The notes under the pieces are model-generated. The model saw only the letters and a program-made list of their open reading frames with translations, was not told the origin of the DNA and ran no database searches. From Oribacterium sp. UBA3737 (GTDB lineage: Bacteria; Bacillota_A; Clostridia; Lachnospirales; Lachnospiraceae), in the NCBI GenBank assembly GCA_002371295.1, contig DFGZ01000051.1:1-22840 (forward strand): DNA of 22,840 nt. Reading direction: 5' to 3'. Below are positions 1-7,281 of the stretch, one piece after another; within the stretch, counting starts at the first letter, position 1; every line of letters starts with the position of its first letter. Position numbers and translations under genes: made by a program.

Positions 1-22
1 GCATTGATTTTAAAACAAAGAA

Positions 23-601
23 TCAGGCTGCAACTGTCATGATTTCCACAGGCAGTTTTCTTAATGCGGCACTCTCATAGATTCGGGCGCATATTCTGTA
101 TCGCCTGAAGGTATTCAGTGCCTCAGCCTTATTACAGTACACTTTCCAGAAGCCACATGTAAGACAGTCTCTGCCATCATGGCGTATGAACTCTTTTACA
201 TCCTCAACAGGAAAACCAAGGAATAGTCCTATCTCATGCGGAAAACATTCATAATCAGAAAGTCTTTTCATGAGAAAATCAACTCTCCCGTCCAGAATGA
301 TATCTTCTGTAGGGCCACATTCCGGATAGCCAAGTGATCTGAGTATTTTACATGCTGATTCATTACACAGATCATTTACCAGCTGGGATTTTCTGTATAC
401 ATATATCAGAGAGTTATTCTTTTTACTCCTTATTCTTTTTATAAAGATACCGAGGGGATTTAGTTTCGAGCTCAGTATCGCAATCTGAAATTCCAGAACC
501 GATACAGGTATATCAGAAATATTGAAAATGGAGCCTGTTTTCAGACCGGCCAGGGTCTGGGAACAGTTTCTTAAAAGCTTTTCACTGAGTTCGTCTGCCA
601 T
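23..601 (-). CDS. DUF3793 family protein
   Basis: This 192-residue protein resembles the DUF3793 family of Clostridia, whose biochemical function is unknown to me. The clearest family-like stretch is the C-terminal half, with FPHEIGLFLGFPVEDVKEFI followed by a Cys-containing CGFWKVYC segment and an Arg/Tyr-rich end. No signal peptide or membrane segment is visible, so it should be cytoplasmic. It lies 40 bases downstream of the flavodoxin gene on the same strand with no terminator between them, and AGGAA precedes its ATG, so the two are probably one operon. DUF3793 genes are often found beside flavodoxin genes in related bacteria (from memory). The shared promoter carries metal-repressor-like operators, so a role in iron limitation or flavodoxin-dependent electron transfer is a guess from context only. 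Confidence 0.85.
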   Translation of the reverse strand: MADELSEKLLRNCSQTLAGLKTGSIFNISDIPVSVLEFQIAILSSKLNPLGIFIKRIRSKKNNSLIYVYRKSQLVNDLCNESACKILRSLGYPECGPTEDIILDGRVDFLMKRLSDYECFPHEIGLFLGFPVEDVKEFIRHDGRDCLTCGFWKVYCNKAEALNTFRRYRICARIYESAALRKLPVEIMTVAA

Positions 602-641
602 TGTTTTTTCCTAACTTTATTTCCTGTAATATTTTTTGAAT

Positions 642-1073
642 TTAAACTGCTGCAAGCTTCTTACCGAGCTCTTCACAGGCTGCCTTTGCGGCATCATCAG
701 GTGATTCGTTAGCGATCACACCTTCGCCGTCTACTACTGTGGCTCCGGCCTTCTGCATACGCTCTGTCCAGTTGCGCATCCACTCGCCATCACCCCAGCC
801 GTATGAACCAAAGAGACCGATGGTTTTTCCTGAAGCGAACTTTTCAACTTCCGCAACAAATGGTTCCATCTCGCTTTCCTCAAGTTCTTCCGCACCCATT
901 GCCGGGCATCCCAGAGCAAATGCTGCAGCATCCTTAAGTGATTCTGCGGATACATCTGATACTGAAACTACCTGTGCTTCATTGCCGGCAGCCTCGACAC
1001 CCTTACCTACAGCCTCTGCCATCTCCTGTGTGTTTCCTGACTGTGTCCAGTAAATTACATAAATCTTATTCAT
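642..1073 (-). CDS. Short-chain flavodoxin
   Basis: This 143-residue flavodoxin is a small FMN electron carrier of the cytoplasm. The phosphate-binding loop TQSGNT is at residues 10-15, right after the first beta strand, and the later GSYGWGDGEWMRNW segment matches the flavin-stacking loop of clostridial flavodoxins. The length is normal for the short-chain class. Flavodoxins usually replace ferredoxin when iron is scarce. The start is fixed by GGAGGG five bases before the ATG. The gene is first in an operon with the DUF3793 gene and is read from a near-perfect promoter overlapped by three palindromic operators, which fits iron- or metal-controlled expression. The electron donor and acceptor cannot be told from the sequence. 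Confidence 0.95.
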   Translation of the reverse strand: MNKIYVIYWTQSGNTQEMAEAVGKGVEAAGNEAQVVSVSDVSAESLKDAAAFALGCPAMGAEELEESEMEPFVAEVEKFASGKTIGLFGSYGWGDGEWMRNWTERMQKAGATVVDGEGVIANESPDDAAKAACEELGKKLAAV

Positions 1074-1102
1074 GACATCCCTCCATGTTTTTAATAATAT
1101 GA

Positions 1103-1177
1103 GTTAGACGTCGCTAACCATATGTATTATAGGTTAGAGAGAGCTAACTGTCAATTAAATAGTTAGTTTTATCTAAT
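1103..1177. promoter_or_regulatory. Three evenly spaced GTTAG-N6-CTAAC operators
   Basis: Three palindromes share the half-sites GTTAG and CTAAC with a 6-base centre: 1103-1118, 1133-1148 and 1162-1177 (the last ends CTAAT). Their starts are 30 and 29 bases apart, close to three helical turns, so bound proteins would sit on one face of the DNA. The middle site fills the promoter spacer, the first lies at the transcript start and the third is upstream of the -35. The half-sites resemble those of DtxR/IdeR-type metal-dependent repressors (TTAG/CTAA, established for that family). Assignment to an iron-sensing regulator is inference. No regulator gene is in the window. Confidence 0.75.
1126..1154 (-). 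promoter_or_regulatory. Consensus sigma-A promoter of the flavodoxin operon
   Basis: On the minus strand, TTGACA (1149-1154) and TATAAT (1126-1131) are separated by exactly 17 bases, a perfect match to the housekeeping consensus. The predicted transcript start is near 1118-1120. The 17-base spacer is almost entirely taken up by a GTTAG-N6-CTAAC palindrome. Such a strong promoter normally implies that expression is limited by a repressor. Confidence 0.88.
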
Positions 1178-1538
1178 TAAAACACTGGAAATAAACATTA
1201 ATATAAATAAGCTAAGATATTAAATGTCGTTCAGCTTCACAGCACATGAATATGTAAGGTGATGCTTCCGGTGAGGGGCAAATTCTTCTGATATTCACAG
1301 CATTAAATGGAATACGTCATCTGTAAGCGGAAATGATTTTGTCATTGGCAGAATGGTATTGTTTTAATATTCAATAATTGGTAAAATTCAGAGACAGATA
1401 ACTTCAGTTCTTTATATGCGTCTGATTCGGACTGCAGTTCTCATGTATATATCGGATAACAGAAAGTCTGATATGTTACATCGCTCCTTCGTTGATCGAA
1501 ATATCAGGGGACGATGCTTTATTATGAAAGGAAAAAAT
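1178..1538 (+). other. Intergenic region upstream of the cyclophilin gene
   Basis: This stretch separates the divergent flavodoxin and cyclophilin genes. The one signal I can support is a plausible plus-strand promoter, TTGTTT (1359-1364), 17 bases, TAAAAT (1382-1387), which would give a leader of about 145 bases before the ATG at 1539. The open frame runs upstream to 1416, but those codons have no ribosome binding site and lengthen the protein beyond the family norm. I see no riboswitch, tRNA or repeat here. Confidence 0.4.
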
Positions 1539-2024
1539 ATGGCAAATCCAATAGTTACTATCACCATGGATGACGGTAAGGATATCAAGATCGAGCTTTA
1601 TCCTGATATCGCTCCTATCACAGTTGAAAATTTTGTTAAGCTTGTAAAGGACGGATTCTATGATGGACTTACTTTCCATCGTATCATTCCGGGATTCATG
1701 ATTCAGGGCGGAGATCCTGATGGAAACGGAACAGGCGGACCCGGCTGGAATATCAAGGGTGAGTTCTCATCAAACGGTGTGAAGAATGATCTTAAGCACA
1801 CACGTGGAGTTATATCCATGGCTCGTGCCATGAACCCGGATTCTGCAGGCTCACAGTTTTTTATCATGCATGCTGATGCACCTCATCTTGATGGCGAGTA
1901 TGCTTCTTTCGGTAAGGTTATCGAAGGCATGGACGAGGTTGACCGCATCGCAGCAACACCTACAAGCTGGGGTGATGCCCCTGTTATTTCAGTGACTATG
2001 ACAAAGGTTACAGTTACAGAGTGA
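1539..2024 (+). CDS. Peptidyl-prolyl cis-trans isomerase, cyclophilin type
   Basis: This 161-residue single-domain cyclophilin catalyses cis-trans isomerisation of X-Pro bonds and helps protein folding in the cytoplasm. The core motifs are clear: TVENFVKLV, the catalytic-Arg block FHRIIPGFMIQGGDP, GSQFFI, and a His/Leu/Asp segment with FGKVIEGMDEVD. It lacks a signal peptide and any extra domain. I start it at 1539 because AAAGGA lies seven bases upstream and the protein then begins MANPIVTI, as small bacterial cyclophilins do. An upstream ATG at 1524 is possible, and 1416 is not credible. It is a single-gene unit ended by a very strong terminator. Confidence 0.95.
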   Translation: MANPIVTITMDDGKDIKIELYPDIAPITVENFVKLVKDGFYDGLTFHRIIPGFMIQGGDPDGNGTGGPGWNIKGEFSSNGVKNDLKHTRGVISMARAMNPDSAGSQFFIMHADAPHLDGEYASFGKVIEGMDEVDRIAATPTSWGDAPVISVTMTKVTVTE

Positions 2025-2032
2025 TTATAGAA

Positions 2033-2080
2033 CAAAACGGAGATGACTGATTTTTTGTCAGTCATCTCCGTTTTGTTTTT
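2033..2080 (+). terminator. Rho-independent terminator of the cyclophilin gene
   Basis: An 18-base perfect stem (2033-2050 with 2058-2075) closes a 7-base loop and is followed by TTTTT. It ends the cyclophilin transcript nine bases after the stop codon. The stem is symmetrical and lies 37 bases beyond the end of ptsI on the other strand, so it may also stop the converging ptsI transcript, although the U-run on that side is short. Confidence 0.93.
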
Positions 2081-2111
2081 AATAAGTATTTAAGAAGCTT
2101 CTAACCTGGCT

Positions 2112-3737
2112 TTACTTTCTGAGATCTATTCCTCTTATTACCTTTCTCAGAGGAAGGATGGATACAGGATTTACAGAAAGCTCATCAACTCCGTAGCGGA
2201 GGAATGTCTCTGTAAGTGTGAGATCGGAACCGAGCTCACCGCAGATTCCTACCCATGCGCCATGACGGTGTCCTGCCTCGATAGTCATCTTAATCTCCTT
2301 GAGAACAGCCGGATGATGTGTGTCAAGGAAAGGATCCAGTGCAGCGTTCTGTCTGTCTATGGCCAGAGTATACTGTGTGAGATCGTTTGTTCCGATTGAA
2401 AGGAAATCACACTCCTCTGCCAGCTCGTCTGCGATCATAACAGCAGCCGGAGTCTCTATCATGACACCGATGCTGTACTTACCTATGTTGTACCCCTTTT
2501 CCTCAAGTTCTGCCGTGCACTCCTGTATAAGCTCCTTACACTCGTGGAGCTCTCTTGTAGAAATGATCATAGGGAACATGATGCCCAGGTTACCGTAGGC
2601 AGATGCTCTGAGAAGTGCCTTCAGCTGAGTCTTGAAGAATTCTCTTCTTGTGAGGCAAAGTCTGATAGCTCTGCATCCCATGGCAGGATTCTCTTCCTTG
2701 ATGAGATTCATGTAGTCCACCTGCTTGTCGGCACCGATATCACATGTACGGATGATTACCTGCTTTGGAGCGAGGGACTCAACTGCCAGTCTGTAAGCAT
2801 TGAACTGCTCCTCTTCTGTAGGATAGTCCTTGCTGTTGAGATATACGAACTCTGAACGGAAAAGTCCTACTCCGCCGGCATCGTTCTGCTGAACGAGACC
2901 GATGTCTGAAGGGCCGCCGATATTGGCATATACCTTGATGGTCTTTCCATCGATGGTTGTGTTGCTCTGTCCCTTGAGTTCCTGAAGAAGAGCCTTCTGC
3001 TTAAGGTCTGAATCTCTCTTGTTGCGAAGGGAAATCATGAGATCCTCAGTAGGCTCGATATATGCACAGGCATTGTAACCATCGAGGATAGCTGTCTTTC
3101 CGTCCCATTTGCTTGCGACTTCACCGCACTGTACAAGTGCAGGGATACCCATGGATCTTGCAAGTATAGCTGTATGGCTGTTGAGAGAACCTTCTCTTGT
3201 GATGATTCCGAGGAGCTTTGACTTATCAAGACGTACAGTCTCTGAAGGGGTGAGATCGTTGGCCACAAGGATAGCCGGCTCACTTCCCTGCATTGACTCA
3301 GGATCTATTCCGAAAAGAATATTGAGGACAGCCTGCTCTATATCATAGATGTCAGCTGAACGCTCCTTCATGTATGGATCATCCATCTCGGCAAAAACTC
3401 TTGCCTGATTGTTGAAAGCTGTCTTTACAGCGTACTCCGCGTTGTGCTTCTGGGTCTGGATGATTTCCTTTGTGGCGTCAATGAGGTCATCATCCTCGAG
3501 CATCATGGCATGAACCGAGAAAACCTCGGCACTGTCTTCACCTGCATCGATAACAGCCTTTTCATAGAGAGCATTCTGCTGGTCAATAGCCTTCTCCCTT
3601 GCATCTTCAAATCGTGCAAGCTCAGCATCTGTGTCCTCTATAAGCTTTTCACTGATAACGACTTTAGGTGGAGTATATACTTTGATCTTTCCTATGGCAA
3701 TTCCGTTAAGAACGCTTTTTCCTGTTGCAACTTGCAT
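2112..3737 (-). CDS. ptsI: PTS enzyme I (PEP-protein phosphotransferase)
   Basis: Enzyme I takes phosphate from phosphoenolpyruvate and passes it to HPr, the first step of all PTS sugar uptake. At 541 residues it is slightly shorter than the usual 570-575. The N-terminal part binds HPr and carries the phosphorylated His188 in SLNSHTAILARS. The C-terminal TIM barrel binds PEP, with LFRSEF (about 292-297), the NPAMGCRAIR block (about 350-359) and catalytic Cys499 in GICGELGSD. All catalytic residues are present. The start is supported by TAAGGAGA eight bases ahead of the ATG. It lies downstream of ptsH in the same direction, but a strong terminator-like hairpin sits between them, so part of ptsH transcription may stop before ptsI. 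Confidence 0.97.
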   Translation of the reverse strand: MQVATGKSVLNGIAIGKIKVYTPPKVVISEKLIEDTDAELARFEDAREKAIDQQNALYEKAVIDAGEDSAEVFSVHAMMLEDDDLIDATKEIIQTQKHNAEYAVKTAFNNQARVFAEMDDPYMKERSADIYDIEQAVLNILFGIDPESMQGSEPAILVANDLTPSETVRLDKSKLLGIITREGSLNSHTAILARSMGIPALVQCGEVASKWDGKTAILDGYNACAYIEPTEDLMISLRNKRDSDLKQKALLQELKGQSNTTIDGKTIKVYANIGGPSDIGLVQQNDAGGVGLFRSEFVYLNSKDYPTEEEQFNAYRLAVESLAPKQVIIRTCDIGADKQVDYMNLIKEENPAMGCRAIRLCLTRREFFKTQLKALLRASAYGNLGIMFPMIISTRELHECKELIQECTAELEEKGYNIGKYSIGVMIETPAAVMIADELAEECDFLSIGTNDLTQYTLAIDRQNAALDPFLDTHHPAVLKEIKMTIEAGHRHGAWVGICGELGSDLTLTETFLRYGVDELSVNPVSILPLRKVIRGIDLRK

Positions 3738-3748
3738 ATTATCTCCTT

Positions 3749-3796
3749 AAAAAAAAACACCTCCCGGAGATACCATCCGGTTATCCGAGAAGTGTT
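3749..3796 (-). terminator. Terminator/attenuator between ptsH and ptsI
   Basis: On the minus strand a 12-base stem (3785-3796 with 3756-3767, two G-U pairs) is followed by nine consecutive Ts at 3749-3757. The T-run directly abuts the ptsI Shine-Dalgarno TAAGGAGA (3742-3749). It has the form of an intrinsic terminator but lies inside the apparent ptsHI unit, so it probably lowers ptsI relative to ptsH or acts as a controlled attenuator. Confidence 0.8.
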
Positions 3797-3882
3797 TTAA
3801 AATTATAGTGTTACGGTGTTAATAATGATGTGATGAGAAAAAATTTCCGGTCTTACATCCTAACCATCCTTCTTAAAGAAAA

Positions 3883-4140
3883 TCAGAAATTCTCCTTAAG
3901 TGACTTCTCAAGTTCAGCTGCGCAAGCCTCTTCATCATCGCCCTCGATCTGAACCTTGATTGTATCGCCCTGCTTGATGCCCATGCCCATAAGTGCAAGA
4001 AGCTTCTTCATGTCAACATTCTTGTCACCCTTGAAAATAGTTACCTTTGAGCTGTATGCCTTTAAGGCCTTTACAAGAACTCCTGCCGGACGTGCATGAA
4101 TTCCGTTTGGATCATTGACTGTGTATTCGATTTCTCTCAT
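3883..4140 (-). CDS. ptsH: Phosphocarrier protein HPr
   Basis: This 85-residue HPr carries phosphate from enzyme I to EIIA domains. The active-site loop GIHARPAG holds His15 at the standard position and length is normal. In Firmicute HPr the second site, Ser46 in the NLKS[IL]MG context, is phosphorylated by HPr kinase and drives CcpA-dependent repression. Here the aligned stretch is DMKKLLALMGMGI and position 46 is lysine. The protein can therefore do phosphotransfer, but it should not serve as HPr(Ser-P). A separate Ser46-bearing HPr or Crh may exist elsewhere in the genome. GGAGA precedes the ATG, and a promoter with a palindrome lies just upstream. Confidence 0.96.
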   Translation of the reverse strand: MREIEYTVNDPNGIHARPAGVLVKALKAYSSKVTIFKGDKNVDMKKLLALMGMGIKQGDTIKVQIEGDDEEACAAELEKSLKENF

Positions 4141-4170
4141 AATATGTATCTCCTTTTTTTACTTTTGTTT

Positions 4171-4200
4171 ATTATAGTATATGTTTACAAAAATAAACAA
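4171..4200 (-). promoter_or_regulatory. ptsH promoter with overlapping TGTTTA palindrome
   Basis: On the minus strand TTGTTT (4195-4200) and TATAAT (4171-4176) are spaced by 18 bases, giving a leader of about 25-30 bases to the ptsH ATG. A perfect inverted repeat, TGTTTA-N6-TAAACA (4182-4199), covers the -35 element and much of the spacer. That is the usual position for a repressor site. The regulator is unknown. Confidence 0.65.
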
Positions 4201-4229
4201 GGCTAAATTGATAAAAATCAGTCAATTAT

Positions 4230-4277
4230 AAAAAAATAATGTGAAGCGCTTGATATTTTTGTCATCCTGCGCTTCAC
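4230..4277 (-). terminator. Terminator downstream of the PTS EIIBCA gene
   Basis: Minus-strand stem GTGAAGCGC/GCGCTTCAC (4269-4277 with 4241-4249, 9 perfect pairs, 19-base loop) is followed by ATTATTTTTTAT. It ends the EIIBCA transcript and separates it from the ptsH promoter. Confidence 0.75.
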
Positions 4278-4314
4278 ATCCGGAATAATACTGAAGAAAA
4301 CCAGTCAGTATCTA

Positions 4315-6183
4315 TTAAATTTTTACTTCATTATAATCATCGCTGTTTGTCAGAAGAACAACTACTATATCAGGATGATTTGCTGCCTTGATGGCACTTC
4401 TTGAGAATTTAAGTATAGGCTGACCCGCAGTTACCTTGTCACCTTCCTTCACAAGGGGCTCAAATCCCTCGCCGTTCATGGCTACTGTGTCAACTCCCAC
4501 ATGAATAAGAACCTCCATGTCATTAGGACCTGTGATTCCCACAGCGTGCTTTGATTCCGCAACTGAGGAAATCTCACCATCGTAAGGTGCATATACTGTT
4601 TCGTCTTGAGGTTCGATACCTACACCTTGTCCGAGTACACCTGTTGCAAAGGTCTCATCAGGGATCTTGTCCTGGGCTATCACTGTTCCCTTTACGGGAG
4701 CAAGTACTGTTCCTGCTTCACATGTTATAACAGGCTTCTGTTCGAAGGAAGGTACTTCCTTTTCCACTGCCTCTTCTGCTTTCTTAGGTGCCTTTGTTTC
4801 TTCGTTCCATGTTAACCATGCGCCGGCAAACGCAATGCCTCCTGAAACAATAAGAAGTACTGTATAAACAGGAATGTTGTTGATTGTAAGGTATCCGGGG
4901 ATACCGGTTACACCATATGCTGTTGCTCCGATACCTGTTAATGCACCGAAGATGGAACCTACGGCACCACCGATCATACCGGCAATGAATGGCTTATAGA
5001 AACGAAGGTTCACACCGAAGATAGCCGGCTCTGTGATTCCGAGAGATGCGGAAAGAGCTGAAGGGATGGCGATGACCTTTGTCTTGTTGTTCTTAGCCTT
5101 GAGACCTACTGCGAGGCAGGCACCGAACTGTGCGAAGTTTGCAGCTGAGGCAATAGGCATCCAGGTGTTAAGCATAAGAGCCGGATCTGAAAGCATACCT
5201 GCTTCGATGACGTTGTACATATGGTGAAGACCCATAACAACGGTGACAGGATATACAGCACCCATTATCATTGCACCGAAAGGATTCTTTACCAGAACTC
5301 TCGCACCGCTGAGTACAAGTGTCTCAAGTCCGGAGAATACAGGTCCGATCATGGTGAAAGTAACGAGAGCTGTGATAAGTACTGTGCAAAGAGGTGTGAT
5401 GAAAAGGTCGAGCATCTCAGGCACATGCTTATGGAACCACTTCTCTACATGGCTCATAAGAAGCACCGCAATGATAACAGGAATAACATGTCCCTGATAA
5501 CCGAGCTGGTTTATCTGGAGAAGTGAATAGCCATCTGTTATCTTGATGTTTCCGAAAAGATACCATACACCGTAGCCGTCTGCTGCAGCCCAGCCGTTTG
5601 TGAGAGCTGAGTGAATCATGAGAAGACCGATAACAGCACCGAGGAAAATGTTTCCGCCGAATACTCTGGCAGCTGAGATGGCAACGATAACAGGCAGGTA
5701 TGCAAATGCTGTGTTAGCTACCATGTCGAGGAATGAATACCAGTCTGTTCCGGCAAAATTCAGGCCCGGAATCTTACCGAGTGCCTCGACGAGACCCATC
5801 ATAAGACCTGATGCTACGATTGCCGGAAGGATAGGTACGAAAACATCTCCGATAGGCTTCAGAAGCTGCTTCCAAAGAGGCTGTTTTGCAGCAGCTGCTG
5901 CCTTGACATCATCCTTTGTAGCTGCTGTCATGCCTGTTATACTGAGGAACTCATCGTAAACCTTGTTTACTGTTCCTGTTCCGATAATCAGCTGAAGCTG
6001 ACCGTTGGACTCAAACATGCCCTTAACGCCTTCAACATTGTCAAGATAATCTTTATCAACTTTACTGTTATCTTTTATGACAAGTCTGAGTCTTGTTGCA
6101 CAGTGCGCTGCCTGAGCGACATTATCGCGACCGCCTATATGGTCGACAATTTCCTGCGCACATTTTCTGTAATCAAGTGCCAT
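4315..6183 (-). CDS. PTS permease EIIBCA, sucrose/beta-glucoside/trehalose class
   Basis: This 622-residue membrane permease imports and phosphorylates a glucoside. Domain order is EIIB (about 1-85, phosphorylated Cys28 in HCATRLR), EIIC (about 105-465, many hydrophobic segments, starting with LLKPIGDVFVPILPAIVASG) and EIIA (about 485-622, phosphorylated His561 in EVLIHVGVDTV). The B-C-A order and the motifs place it in the glucose superfamily, sucrose/trehalose/beta-glucoside branch. The exact sugar cannot be read by eye. The nearby amylosucrase-like enzyme and fructokinase favour sucrose. GAGGT precedes the ATG. The HAD phosphatase gene lies 67 bases upstream on the same strand and is probably co-transcribed. 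The fused EIIA means only the general proteins EI and HPr are needed, and both are encoded just downstream. Confidence 0.93.
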   Translation of the reverse strand: MALDYRKCAQEIVDHIGGRDNVAQAAHCATRLRLVIKDNSKVDKDYLDNVEGVKGMFESNGQLQLIIGTGTVNKVYDEFLSITGMTAATKDDVKAAAAAKQPLWKQLLKPIGDVFVPILPAIVASGLMMGLVEALGKIPGLNFAGTDWYSFLDMVANTAFAYLPVIVAISAARVFGGNIFLGAVIGLLMIHSALTNGWAAADGYGVWYLFGNIKITDGYSLLQINQLGYQGHVIPVIIAVLLMSHVEKWFHKHVPEMLDLFITPLCTVLITALVTFTMIGPVFSGLETLVLSGARVLVKNPFGAMIMGAVYPVTVVMGLHHMYNVIEAGMLSDPALMLNTWMPIASAANFAQFGACLAVGLKAKNNKTKVIAIPSALSASLGITEPAIFGVNLRFYKPFIAGMIGGAVGSIFGALTGIGATAYGVTGIPGYLTINNIPVYTVLLIVSGGIAFAGAWLTWNEETKAPKKAEEAVEKEVPSFEQKPVITCEAGTVLAPVKGTVIAQDKIPDETFATGVLGQGVGIEPQDETVYAPYDGEISSVAESKHAVGITGPNDMEVLIHVGVDTVAMNGEGFEPLVKEGDKVTAGQPILKFSRSAIKAANHPDIVVVLLTNSDDYNEVKI

Positions 6184-6214
6184 TTTCTTACCTCGCTAAA
6201 AGTGAATTATTATA

Positions 6215-6235
6215 TCCGCTGTCTCCCTCAGCGGA
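6215..6235 (-). repeat. Small hairpin between HAD and EIIBCA genes
   Basis: TCCGCTG and CAGCGGA form a perfect 7-base stem with a 7-base loop in the 67-base gap between two co-directional genes. No T-run follows, so it is not a terminator. It could act in mRNA processing or stability. Confidence 0.45.
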
Positions 6236-6250
6236 CATGCACAGTTTTAA

Positions 6251-7075
6251 TCAAACAAGTTCCAAATCAGCAAATGCCTTTGCAAGTCCGTCTTCTGTTA
6301 CTGCCGGACAGACAATGTCTGAAAGTTCTTTGAGCTTCTCCGAACCGTTTGCCATACATACGGATACGCCCACAGTTTCTATCATCTCAAGATCATTCAT
6401 GCTGTCACCGAAACCTATGGTATCCTCTATAGGAACCGAAAGATGCTCAGCTATGAGCCTTACTCCCCTTCCCTTATCGAACTTTCTGTTGATAAGTTCT
6501 CCATTAACGCAGCCATGAGCCGGAACATCCTGAATGACGAAGCTGAAATCCTTTTCCAGAAGTGCTCTGCATTCATCAATCTGTGAATTATGTCTCGCCA
6601 TGATAACTACCTTGTAGATAGGCTGTCCATCATACATGTTCATGGGCTTAATTCCGAGATTTTCACTGAGAGCCTTTCTCCAACGCTCTATCTCTGAGTT
6701 ACCGCCGTCAGTACTGTCGAGAAAATCTTTAAGGTCAGAGTCTCCAAAGGATCCGTTCTTACCTTCGATAGTACAGAACACACCGTTCTTGTGAAGGGAT
6801 TCAAGCGCTGTATGGAGCTGCTCTTTGCTCATGGGACAATCATAAAGTATATCATCTCCACAGGTCACATATCCTCCGGAACAGCTTACCAGACCGTCAA
6901 ATCCGTATTTAAGTACAGGCTTCAGCATGTCGTAGTTTCTTCCGGTACATAGAAAAACCTTGTGTCCCTTCTTCTGTGCCTTCTTAATTGCATCAACAGC
7001 ACTTTCCGGAGGTGTATTTGTTCCGGCCGGTGTCAGTGTACCGTCGATATCAACAAAAATAAGTTTTGTTTTCAT
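6251..7075 (-). CDS. Cof-type HAD-superfamily phosphatase
   Basis: This 274-residue protein belongs to the HAD-superfamily Cof/IIB hydrolases, Mg-dependent phosphatases acting on sugar phosphates and similar small molecules. Motif I is FVDIDGTLT with nucleophile Asp9 and Asp11. Motif IV is GFGDSMNDLEM with Asp224 and Asp228. The central region (about 85-190) is the alpha/beta cap that sets specificity. It has no signal peptide. It is upstream of, and co-directional with, the PTS permease, so the substrate may be the imported sugar phosphate, but Cof enzymes are promiscuous and this is inference. A TATAAT-like element (7109-7114) with a poor -35 lies about 35 bases ahead of the start. Confidence 0.93.
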   Translation of the reverse strand: MKTKLIFVDIDGTLTPAGTNTPPESAVDAIKKAQKKGHKVFLCTGRNYDMLKPVLKYGFDGLVSCSGGYVTCGDDILYDCPMSKEQLHTALESLHKNGVFCTIEGKNGSFGDSDLKDFLDSTDGGNSEIERWRKALSENLGIKPMNMYDGQPIYKVVIMARHNSQIDECRALLEKDFSFVIQDVPAHGCVNGELINRKFDKGRGVRLIAEHLSVPIEDTIGFGDSMNDLEMIETVGVSVCMANGSEKLKELSDIVCPAVTEDGLAKAFADLELV

Positions 7076-7281
7076 AATTTAAGACCATCCTTCTATACAC
7101 GCCCGGGTATTATACATCTGAAAATAATTCTGGCGGCAATGACGGGTTTTTTGTAATGTGTCATGCGCTTGACATATAACATATATTAACAGAACTTGAT
7201 AATAATTTCACTAATAAATGCAAATTTTTTTGAAAAAAACCATAAATTTTATGCGTGTTGTATACAGTGCGCTGTATTCTC

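Noticed and set aside
1416..1538. N-terminal extension of the cyclophilin frame
   Set aside because: No ribosome binding site, no similarity to cyclophilins, and a strong signal at 1539. The predicted promoter is just upstream of it, so it is leader sequence.
7262..7277. ATACAG-N4-CTGTAT hairpin as terminator of the amylosucrase gene
   Set aside because: Only six pairs and no T-run directly after it on the minus strand. It is too weak to call.
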